Source: Undibacterium sp. (GTDB lineage Bacteria; Pseudomonadota; Gammaproteobacteria; Burkholderiales; Burkholderiaceae). Taken from it: a DNA stretch of 29,720 nucleotides. A program made the position numbers and the translations under genes. The stretch spans positions 1-29,720 of the forward strand of contig JACMRF010000060.1 in NCBI GenBank assembly GCA_014376575.1, given 5' to 3'. The stretch's first letter is position 1, and the number at the start of each line of letters is the position of its first letter. The notes beneath the pieces are model-generated. The model was not told where the DNA came from, made no database searches, and saw nothing but the letters and a program-made list of their open reading frames with translations. Shown here piece after piece: positions 23,499 through 29,720 of this stretch.

Positions 23499-25603
23499 GC
23501 TTACGACGATTATTGTTAATACCCCTGATAATTTCACTGGCACTGTTCGCGCTTTATTCATCCGATGTTCAGCAAAGCTTTAACACACTTACGCGCTACA
23601 TTGAAGTCACGGGCAATCTAATCGCGGTACTTAGTCTAGCAATAACGCTTCAATTGGCAGGACATATCATTCGAGCTCATAAAGCTCGGCTGTTACTAAG
23701 ACCAGTCAAAGAAAGTAGTACGCGGTTTCAATTCCGCGCCCTTAGCCTCGGTTACTTATTCAATACGATCTTACCATTTCGTCTAGGCGAGCTTATCAGA
23801 GCACGAGTAATTTCGGGTGCGATGACGATTAGTTTTAGTTTGGCATTAGTATTTATTATTTTTGAGCGTGCCGTCGACGCGCTAATACTGGCTTCGGTTG
23901 GCTTCGCGGTTCATCCGCAACATACGATATATCCCCGGGTTACAGTGGTAATGTTCAGTTTGCTCGCGGCAGCGTTAACCATCTTTAGTTTGTTGGCCCT
24001 GGTTGCGAAGGAAAACAAATATTTACTCCTTGCGTGGTATAAGTTGACGAGCCTGCTTAATGACTCCCTTAAAAATAGTCTGCGCTTCAAAGCCTGGTCG
24101 ATCATATATGGATTGCAGCAAACACTGACCATGCGTCGTATAGCTCGTTACCTCGGACTTAGTCTAGCGTCCTGGGCTTTCTATCTGCTATCGACTCTGA
24201 TTGTCGTGCAGTATTTAGCGGCGAACCTGAACATTCAAGAACGTCTTACGTTGACTGTTGCACCATACTTCGGAGTAGCACTTCCAGCTGGACCAGCGAA
24301 CCTCGGTACATTTACATATTTTAGTAACAGTTTTATAGAAATGATCAACATTGCAGAAGACCAACTTCTCGCTATGAATCTTTTATCATGGACAGTCCTT
24401 GTGTTGCCAATTGCGTTTATAGGCGTAGTACTATTTTTTGTCAAAACCCGTGAGAGTTTCTGGGAAACGCGGCCAAAGCGTGCATCAGTCATGTCGCTCA
24501 GCAACAAGCTGTACCGTGACGAGGATATAAGTTACGAGATGGCTAGCTTTCTGGAGAATTACTTCTCCGGCAACAGCCTGTCTAAGATTGTTCACCGCTT
24601 AGAGCGCGCGGACAACTTCCGCCTACTCAAATACTTTAAAGGTGGTTCGGATGCGATCACAATACTTGCGCTGCAGGATGGAAAAAAGGTTGTCAAAAAG
24701 ATCATTCCCTTAGAGTTCGAAGACCGTCTACGTGCCCAGCACGATTGGCTCGTTGAACACTCAAATGCGAAAAACATTGTTAATGTCCTGCGCGAGGAAA
24801 AGACCAACGATTATTACGCTATTGATCTGGAATTCCGCGAAGACGACGTGTTGTTTTTTGATTACATTCATCGCCGCCCAATAAAGGATTCGCAGCAAAT
24901 TATGGACAAGGTTTGGCGTGATCTAGCTAAGTCTGTACATAGTAAATCGAAAGCAGTCATAGGCCGGGATAGCGACCTCAGAGCCTACCTCGATAAACAC
25001 CTATACGTATGCTACGAAAAAGCCGCTCAGGTCGAACCAGAACTGATTAATGTTGCCGCACAACCAACCATCAGTATCAATGGCAAAACGTATGACAACC
25101 TGTTTGGAATACTCGATAAGATCAAAGCTCACCCACAAGCTTGGGAAGACCTTACGAGCTTCAATGAAAGCGGCCTGACACACGGCGACGTTATCGTCGA
25201 TAATCTACTCGTGAGCGCCATCGACGAGCCATTGCTAATTGACCCGGCACCCGACGGCAACTTGTTCAACGGCCCAGTCTTTGATTTCGGTAAAAATATG
25301 CAGTCACTGTATAGCGGTTATGAATTCCTGCTGCGGGATGAAAGTCCAGTATATTATATCGACGGCGCCATCAACTATGATGACCACGTATCGGTCCAGT
25401 ATACTGAGCTGTGTGCCTATGTACGTTCCGTAGTTATGCCAAAATACCTCACGACAGGTGAGCAAAAAGCGGCCATGTTTCACGGCGGATCACTTTATAT
25501 TCGTCGACTGAAGCACCAAGTCTATTACACTCCCGCCAACGTTCTGAAATTCTACGCCGTCGGCGTCAAAATGCTCAATGACTTCCTAGCTCAATATGAT
25601 TAG
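23495..25603 (+). CDS. Fusion of a flippase-like membrane domain (LPG_synthase_TM type) with an APH/kinase-like domain
   Basis: 702 residues. Residues 1-320 carry about eight helices with the UPF0104 signatures PFRLGELIRARVI (94-106) and PAGPANLGTFTYF (264-276), as in lysylphosphatidylglycerol-synthase membrane parts and AglD-like proteins. From about 340 a soluble kinase-like fold begins: KKVVKKI (397-403) offers the ATP-binding lysine, THGDVIVDNLL (562-572) is the APH-type catalytic loop with D565 and N570, and LIDPAPDG (581-588) gives the metal-binding D583. Catalytic residues are intact, so phosphorylation of a small molecule or lipid at the inner membrane face is likely, perhaps coupled to flipping. 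Neither domain shows a frameshift or internal start. The stop overlaps the opposing GtrA stop. Confidence 0.85.
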   Translation: MSLRRLLLIPLIISLALFALYSSDVQQSFNTLTRYIEVTGNLIAVLSLAITLQLAGHIIRAHKARLLLRPVKESSTRFQFRALSLGYLFNTILPFRLGELIRARVISGAMTISFSLALVFIIFERAVDALILASVGFAVHPQHTIYPRVTVVMFSLLAAALTIFSLLALVAKENKYLLLAWYKLTSLLNDSLKNSLRFKAWSIIYGLQQTLTMRRIARYLGLSLASWAFYLLSTLIVVQYLAANLNIQERLTLTVAPYFGVALPAGPANLGTFTYFSNSFIEMINIAEDQLLAMNLLSWTVLVLPIAFIGVVLFFVKTRESFWETRPKRASVMSLSNKLYRDEDISYEMASFLENYFSGNSLSKIVHRLERADNFRLLKYFKGGSDAITILALQDGKKVVKKIIPLEFEDRLRAQHDWLVEHSNAKNIVNVLREEKTNDYYAIDLEFREDDVLFFDYIHRRPIKDSQQIMDKVWRDLAKSVHSKSKAVIGRDSDLRAYLDKHLYVCYEKAAQVEPELINVAAQPTISINGKTYDNLFGILDKIKAHPQAWEDLTSFNESGLTHGDVIVDNLLVSAIDEPLLIDPAPDGNLFNGPVFDFGKNMQSLYSGYEFLLRDESPVYYIDGAINYDDHVSVQYTELCAYVRSVVMPKYLTTGEQKAAMFHGGSLYIRRLKHQVYYTPANVLKFYAVGVKMLNDFLAQYD

Positions 25604-26064
25604 TCTTTGGCGGTCTTTTTGCTAAAAACGAAGCGGTTATAGGTAAGGTAGTTGTAGATCAAAAGAATCACGGCCATGAAGCCGAAAGCGCCAGTATTTA
25701 CGATAAAATCGCGGCTGAATGGTAAGTGTAGTGTGTATGAGATTGAAAACACCCAACTGTACAGTCCATTGAGACGTATAAATCCAGCAAGCAGTAACGG
25801 GCGAATGAACCACATCCCGAAGCCTGTGAAGGCCACGAACTTGAGAATCGTACGATGGCTGATATGGCTGCCGCGCCAGGTAATCAAACTGTGTGTAATA
25901 AATGCGCATACCAGCGCCGCCGTACCAGAAATAACGCCCGCTATCGCAATTTTATCATTGTCTTTGAAAACGAATGACGTTAAAAACGTGTAAAAGGTAA
26001 AATCAAACAATGTGTTAAAGACACCGACACCAAGGAATATGTATGGACGTTTACTGCTTCCCAT
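25600..26064 (-). CDS. GtrA-family membrane protein
   Basis: 154 residues from the ATG at 26064 (MGSSKRPY); the frame is open to 26097, but the extra Arg-rich residues lie inside the previous gene. Four helices fit the GtrA fold, with FLGVGVFNTLFDFTFY at the start, ITHSLITWRGS between helices two and three, and a final helix ending NYLTYNRFVF, the family's characteristic C-terminus. GtrA-type proteins are thought to flip polyprenyl-phosphate-linked monosaccharides or act with the GT2 enzymes that make them. Next to a nucleotidyltransferase and a GT2 this is the expected third member. It overlaps the nucleotidyltransferase stop by 14 bases and has no clear ribosome binding site. Confidence 0.9.
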   Translation of the reverse strand: MGSSKRPYIFLGVGVFNTLFDFTFYTFLTSFVFKDNDKIAIAGVISGTAALVCAFITHSLITWRGSHISHRTILKFVAFTGFGMWFIRPLLLAGFIRLNGLYSWVFSISYTLHLPFSRDFIVNTGAFGFMAVILLIYNYLTYNRFVFSKKTAKD

Positions 26065-26803
26065 TTTGATAGTTCGCGAGCTCCTCGGGCGTACCAAAAA
26101 TATATTTTAGGTCGATATTGGCGATCTCAATAACGCCGTTACGCTCCAGTAAAATATTAAACAAATGTGACATAAAGTATTCTTTTAAACCCTCTGGAAG
26201 TCCACTGGCCACGAAATCATCGGCTAGCGATTTGAATAATTCGCCACTGCGGAAAAAATAACCACCAAGAATAGCGTGGTTGGAGATAGCTACTTTCTCA
26301 GCGGTACGGACGACACTGCCATTATTATCAAGCATAACGAAGCTATAGCGAGGGTCGGTTGAATCAAACGTCAGCAGTATACCATCGGGTGTACCGGTTT
26401 CAATGGCTCGAGCAACTTTGGAGAAGTAATCCGAAGACTCAAAGTAGATGTCGCAGTCGGCTACCACCAGGGGGGTCGAGTCATCTATTAGATCGCGCGC
26501 AATCAAACAAGTTTCGACAGCACCGCTTGTATTGTGATCAAGCAGAGCAATTTTAGCGTTAGGCAGCAGAGCACGAATTTGATCACTTAGGTCGTAGGCG
26601 TCCTCGTGCTCCTGGCGAATAACGAAGATGTGTTGGACTCCCGGGACGCTTTTAAAGCTTTCCAAGGCGCGCATGAACATAGGCCTCCCGTCGACTTCGA
26701 TCATCAGTTTAGGTTTGGCGTACCCTTCCTTGGCAAACCGACTGCCAAGCCCACCCATAGGCATCAGTACCTGAAGGTCAGTCACTAGTTTATTTCCCTG
26801 CAT
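26051..26803 (-). CDS. Sugar-1-phosphate (or phospho-alcohol) nucleotidyltransferase
   Basis: 250 residues. The activated-nucleotide loop is PMGGLGSRFAKEGYAKPKLM (15-34), followed by a typical SGAVETC (93-99) and VADCDIYF (114-121) with metal-binding D116 and D118. The C-terminal part lacks a left-handed hexapeptide helix, so it makes a nucleotide-activated product without acetyltransfer. The variant GGLGSRF with a shortened loop is common in capsule loci next to HAD and kinase-like proteins. Two starts are possible: the ATG at 26803, inside the preceding GT2 gene, or a GTG at 26785 that overlaps its TAG stop; I annotate the longer form. Substrate is not evident. Confidence 0.88.
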   Translation of the reverse strand: MQGNKLVTDLQVLMPMGGLGSRFAKEGYAKPKLMIEVDGRPMFMRALESFKSVPGVQHIFVIRQEHEDAYDLSDQIRALLPNAKIALLDHNTSGAVETCLIARDLIDDSTPLVVADCDIYFESSDYFSKVARAIETGTPDGILLTFDSTDPRYSFVMLDNNGSVVRTAEKVAISNHAILGGYFFRSGELFKSLADDFVASGLPEGLKEYFMSHLFNILLERNGVIEIANIDLKYIFGTPEELANYQNGKQ

Positions 26804-27558
26804 TGATAATCTTCAGGCTTATTGGTCGTAGGTTTAGTGCGAGTGAAGCGCCATCTAAATAAGTTGAGTAACGCTGTCTTGAAAATGTTGAAGTTGCGGG
26901 CGTTAGACGTTTGGTCTTCTTCGCGCCAAGTAATTGCTACGTAAGCAAATTTTACATTACGCCTGATCAAATCCAGTAGTAGTTCGAAGTTAAATGTCAG
27001 CTTGTCTGCGAAACCAAGATAGGTACGCTGATCGAGATCGCGTAGCGCAAACAGGTTGAGGCCTGAACCTAGATCCTGACAGTTTCGCATAGTGATTATC
27101 GAATAGGTCAGGTTGAGGACGCGGTTGCCAGCAATGCGCTTCCAATCATAGCCAATCAGTGTTGATGCTTTACTGAACCGCGAACCAAGCACTGTCTGCG
27201 TTTCTGGATGCTCCTCAACGTAATCGAGCAGTAGGTTGCCCTCGTCGCTCTTAGCCTGATTATCCCCGTGGATGATCATCACATGACTTAGACCGAGCTC
27301 CTGCGCCCGCAGAAAGGCAACTTTGTGCGTACCGCCGAGGTTGTAGTTGTTGACGTTTTGGTAGATGTGTAGATTCTTGAGCCGGCCCTTCTTCTTATAA
27401 TCAAGTGCTACTTGAACTGTGTCATCGGAGCTACCATTGTCGATCACGGCGATCTCAGCTACGCGGCTGGCCAGTTTATCATTAATCTCATCGAGAACAC
27501 GAGTGATTTGCCCGGCGCAGCGATATGCGGGGATTGCAACGAGCACGGATGGTTTCAT
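26785..27558 (-). CDS. GT2-family glycosyltransferase (polyprenyl-phosphate sugar synthase-like)
   Basis: 257 residues. VLVAIPAYRCAG (5-16), AVIDNGSSDDT (37-47) and IIHGDNQ (95-101) in the place of the DXD motif match the DPM1/GtrB-like branch. Unlike GtrB there are no C-terminal membrane helices, so it is probably peripheral and works with the separate GtrA protein encoded two genes on. The ATG is preceded by AAGGA (27569-27565) at six bases, a good ribosome binding site. The gene begins 42 bases after the DUF218 stop and is followed by an overlapping nucleotidyltransferase, making a three-gene unit. Likely reaction: sugar transfer from a nucleotide to a lipid phosphate at the inner face. 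Confidence 0.9.
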   Translation of the reverse strand: MKPSVLVAIPAYRCAGQITRVLDEINDKLASRVAEIAVIDNGSSDDTVQVALDYKKKGRLKNLHIYQNVNNYNLGGTHKVAFLRAQELGLSHVMIIHGDNQAKSDEGNLLLDYVEEHPETQTVLGSRFSKASTLIGYDWKRIAGNRVLNLTYSIITMRNCQDLGSGLNLFALRDLDQRTYLGFADKLTFNFELLLDLIRRNVKFAYVAITWREEDQTSNARNFNIFKTALLNLFRWRFTRTKPTTNKPEDYQCREIN

Positions 27559-27600
27559 TGAAGGTCCTTATTAGATATTTACAGCTTATCAGATTTTGAA

Positions 27601-28338
27601 CTATTTTTGACCGAACTTAGCCGCCAAATATATTGCTGGTTTACGCATACTATTTGGTAATAAAGTGAGCGCCGTTGACTTCCATGAAGCGACTGGCTTA
27701 GGTGCACTAATGTGCCTTTTGCGTGCGAAATCAACCAAGTCTTCAGGTAGATCATGCTGTATCCCCAAAAAACCTTTAGCTGGCCAGTCCGCAATGCGTA
27801 AGAGCTCCGCAGCAGCCTCTTCACGATCAATTGGGTTTGTTGGGTCAAAAGCATGATTTGTTGGCTTTCTATATATAACTGGTTCAACGCCAGCCCTTTT
27901 TGACGCTTCATGTTTGAGCGTTTCGGCGAGCCGCCTCATAGAGGTTGCGTGTGCTACGGCCGTGAGCGCTGTAGTGCTTCTGTTAGCTGTCTCCAATATA
28001 TTCAATGAGTTCCGAGAGTTTTCTCCACCATTTGTAGCTTTCTCGTCTAGTGTTATGGTCGGAATTTTGTAACCACGCACTAAAGAGTCTTTGGCTACCT
28101 GATCGAGTAAATATCCCGCTTCCGAGTCGAAGCCTTGCTGTACCAAATTACCTGAATCTTTACCGATTCCACCAGTGATGACGGCAGTTTCGACCAAACC
28201 GGGGATTATAAGATCTCCAAGAGCATGGGCTACGAGCGGATCTTGGCGACCAAATACAACCGTATGTTCGGCGTCGCTTGGCAATACTGGCGCGCTGAGA
28301 TAATCGAACATTTGATCGTATTTTTTTAGATCTGGCAT
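27601..28338 (-). CDS. DUF218 (YdcF/SanA/ElyC-like) protein without membrane segment
   Basis: 245 residues. DUF218 landmarks: VVFGRQD (27-33) on the first strand, VITGGIGKDSG (53-63), an acidic helix start DSEAGYL (71-77) and LDEKATNGGENSRNS (97-111), the family's conserved acidic-Asn-Glu-Asn block. Many DUF218 proteins have an N-terminal membrane anchor; none is seen here, so it should be cytoplasmic. Members such as ElyC and SanA are linked to envelope integrity and lipid-carrier use, but the enzymatic reaction is not settled; YdcF binds SAM. It has its own perfect consensus promoter with the -10 six bases before the ATG. Confidence 0.85.
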   Translation of the reverse strand: MPDLKKYDQMFDYLSAPVLPSDAEHTVVFGRQDPLVAHALGDLIIPGLVETAVITGGIGKDSGNLVQQGFDSEAGYLLDQVAKDSLVRGYKIPTITLDEKATNGGENSRNSLNILETANRSTTALTAVAHATSMRRLAETLKHEASKRAGVEPVIYRKPTNHAFDPTNPIDREEAAAELLRIADWPAKGFLGIQHDLPEDLVDFARKRHISAPKPVASWKSTALTLLPNSMRKPAIYLAAKFGQK

Positions 28339-28344
28339 TTGCTA

Positions 28345-28373
28345 ATTATAGCAAATAAACCTCATTTTGTCAA
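28345..28373 (-). promoter_or_regulatory. Perfect consensus sigma70 promoter, predicted leaderless
   Basis: TTGACA (28373-28368), exactly 17 bases, TATAAT (28350-28345), then six bases (TAGCAA) to the ATG at 28338. Both hexamers match the consensus completely. The usual start distance places +1 on the A of the ATG. It sits between the rmlA stop and the DUF218 gene. Confidence 0.85.
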
Positions 28374-28380
28374 TAAAACA

Positions 28381-29238
28381 CTAGCTTAATGACAAAAGGT
28401 ATTTTCCGTACCCAGATTTAACGAGAGGCTCAGCGATTGCCTTTAATTGATCAACGTTTATGAACTCCTGTCGATATGCAATCTCCTCAATACACCCAAT
28501 CTTAATCCCAGTACGTTTCTCTATAACGCGGATATACTCGGAAGCATCATTCATAGATTCAAAAGTACCAGTGTCGAGCCAAGCAGAGCCACGGTCCATG
28601 GTTTTTACTTTTAGTTTGCCGCGTTTTAGGTACTCTTCATTTATTGTAGTTATCTCTAGTTCACCACGGTCACTAGGTTGGATGTTTTTGGCTATTTCTA
28701 CTACGTCGTTGTCGTAGAAATATAGGCCAACAACTGCAAAATTAGACTTTGGCTGTGCTGGCTTTTCTTCAATGGAAACGGCGTGCATTTGGTCGTCAAA
28801 TTCTACGACGCCGTAACGTTCGGGGTCGGATACTTCGTAGGCAAAAACCGTGCCGCCGTTTGGATCGGCGCAGGCTTCTAGGCTTTGGCCAAAGGCTTCG
28901 CCGTAAAAGATGTTATCGCCTAAAATTAGCGCTACTTTATCTTGGCCAATGAACTCTTCGCCAATAATAAAGGCTTGGGCTAGGCCGTCTGGCGATGGCT
29001 GTGCAGCATACTGCAAAGTAATCCCGAGCTCACTGCCATCACCTAGAAGGCGCTGGAACTGCGCTTGGTCGGCTGGTGTGGTAATGATAAGAATATCGCG
29101 TATGCCGGCCTGCATGAGAGTACTGAGCGGGTAGTAGATCATTGGCTTGTCGTAAATTGGCATGATCTGCTTAGAAATACCTTTAGTAATTGGGTATAAG
29201 CGCGTGCCTGAACCGCCGGCTAAAATAATACCTTTCAT
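28381..29238 (-). CDS. rmlA: Glucose-1-phosphate thymidylyltransferase
   Basis: 285 residues, the normal length. [18 protein letters not shown] (7-24) is the full RmlA nucleotide-binding signature, LGDNIFYG (106-113) carries the catalytic metal-binding aspartate D108, and later [10 protein letters not shown] and [10 protein letters not shown] segments are those of RmlA. It makes dTDP-glucose from dTTP and glucose-1-phosphate, the first step to dTDP-rhamnose and to other dTDP-deoxysugars that the DegT enzyme could use. A strong AAGGAG (29252-29247) sits eight bases before the ATG, inside the end of rmlD, and the start overlaps the rmlD stop by one base (TAATG). Identification is firm. Confidence 0.97.
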   Translation of the reverse strand: MKGIILAGGSGTRLYPITKGISKQIMPIYDKPMIYYPLSTLMQAGIRDILIITTPADQAQFQRLLGDGSELGITLQYAAQPSPDGLAQAFIIGEEFIGQDKVALILGDNIFYGEAFGQSLEACADPNGGTVFAYEVSDPERYGVVEFDDQMHAVSIEEKPAQPKSNFAVVGLYFYDNDVVEIAKNIQPSDRGELEITTINEEYLKRGKLKVKTMDRGSAWLDTGTFESMNDASEYIRVIEKRTGIKIGCIEEIAYRQEFINVDQLKAIAEPLVKSGYGKYLLSLS

Positions 29239-29720
29239 TAAATTGTCTCCTTATTAAGATAGTTCCGTAAGTCGTCCAACCAGTTCCGTGATGTAAAGCC
29301 AGTAGCCTGCAGTTTTTCTAAGCTGAGGGTGCTTTTGGATGGCCGCGGTGCTATATTTTCTTTGCCTGCGTAATAATTTGCAGTTGTAACGTCCGATACT
29401 GTATTACTTAAACCTGCTTCCTTAAAAATCACACGCGTTTCTTCGGCTAAACTTACGGAGTCACCGTCGTTGCTTACGTTGTAGATACCAAATGGAGCAT
29501 TGGTTGTTAATAAGTGGTCCATAGCGCGAACCAGTTCGCTCGTAAACGTTGATCGGCCAATTTGGTCTGCAACGACGGCGGGGTTAACGCCCCGGTTAGC
29601 AAGGTCCAGTACGGCTCGGACAAAGTTTTTGCCTTCGCCGATAACCCATGAGGTACGCAACAAATAGTGCTTTTGAGCTACATTCACTAGGGCATCGCCG
29701 GCTGCTTTACTGGCACCATA
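29238..29720 (-). CDS. rmlD: C-terminal part of dTDP-4-dehydrorhamnose reductase, cut by the window edge
   Basis: The frame is open from the window end, giving 160 residues of the C-terminal half. The first visible residues are YGASKAAGD, whose Tyr and Lys are the catalytic YxxxK of the SDR reductase, followed by [30 protein letters not shown] and YNVSNDG, all RmlD signatures. The GTG at 29687 is internal, not a start. The enzyme reduces dTDP-4-keto-rhamnose to dTDP-rhamnose with NAD(P)H. rmlB and rmlC, if present, should lie to the right of this window. Confidence 0.95.
   Translation of the reverse strand, partial: YGASKAAGDALVNVAQKHYLLRTSWVIGEGKNFVRAVLDLANRGVNPAVVADQIGRSTFTSELVRAMDHLLTTNAPFGIYNVSNDGDSVSLAEETRVIFKEAGLSNTVSDVTTANYYAGKENIAPRPSKSTLSLEKLQATGFTSRNWLDDLRNYLNKETI

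Noticed and set aside
27579..27911. 110-codon minus-strand frame
   Set aside because: Overlaps the DUF218 gene in another frame; DUF218 motifs support the other frame.
1..29720. tRNA or rRNA genes, CRISPR arrays, insertion sequences, phage genes, replication origin
   Set aside because: None seen. Gene-free gaps are at most 130 bases and contain only promoter-like elements; no regularly spaced repeats or transposase motifs.

Overview
The window is almost wholly a surface-polysaccharide locus: about 27 protein genes, packed nearly end to end, with no gene-free stretch longer than 130 bases. I see no rRNA, tRNA, CRISPR array, transposase or phage gene. TGA is used as an ordinary stop (many ATGA start/stop overlaps), which rules out the UGA-recoded lineages. 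The small proteins, the combination of ABC polysaccharide export with GT-C-like membrane proteins, and a large secreted lysozyme-like protein with about twelve repeats together suggest a Patescibacteria/CPR genome, most likely Saccharibacteria. That assignment is inference; there is no marker gene here to prove it.

Layout. 1-250 (-): start of an exported protein that runs off the left edge. 345-2470 (-): a GT4 and a GT2 glycosyltransferase. 2495-13684 (+): one long, tightly overlapped operon that begins with a Wzm/Wzt-type ABC exporter. It continues with a DegT aminotransferase, a GT4-like protein, WbqC, an SDR epimerase, an ATP-grasp ligase, a metallophosphoesterase, two tandem paralogous beta-propeller proteins, a methyltransferase and a GT2. 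13727-16260 (+): two more GT2 enzymes behind their own -10 element. 16265-19644 (-): a secreted lysozyme-like repeat protein and a small membrane-anchored partner. 19775-22847: two convergent polytopic membrane proteins. 22938-25603 (+): a HAD phosphatase and a flippase-like/kinase-like fusion. 25600-27558 (-): GtrA, a sugar nucleotidyltransferase and a GT2. 27601-28338 (-): a DUF218 protein behind a perfect consensus promoter. 28381-29720 (-): rmlA and the 3' part of rmlD.

How it may work together (inference). RmlA/RmlD supply dTDP-sugars. The DegT enzyme would aminate a keto-sugar nucleotide, and the SDR, ATP-grasp and WbqC proteins would tailor it further. The GT2/GT4 enzymes build a lipid-linked glycan, and Wzm/Wzt exports it; Wzt carries a C-terminal domain of the kind that reads a chain-end cap, and the methyltransferase in the same operon is a candidate capping enzyme. 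The GtrA/GT2/nucleotidyltransferase/HAD/flippase-kinase group at the right looks like a second lipid-phosphate sugar or phosphosugar route.

The strongest candidate for something undescribed is the 4468-12592 module, especially the ATP-grasp, phosphoesterase and twin-propeller core. Other points of note are the flippase-kinase fusion, several promoters whose -10 box lies so close to the ATG that leaderless mRNAs are predicted, and a perfect 13-bp hairpin inside the start of a glycosyltransferase gene.
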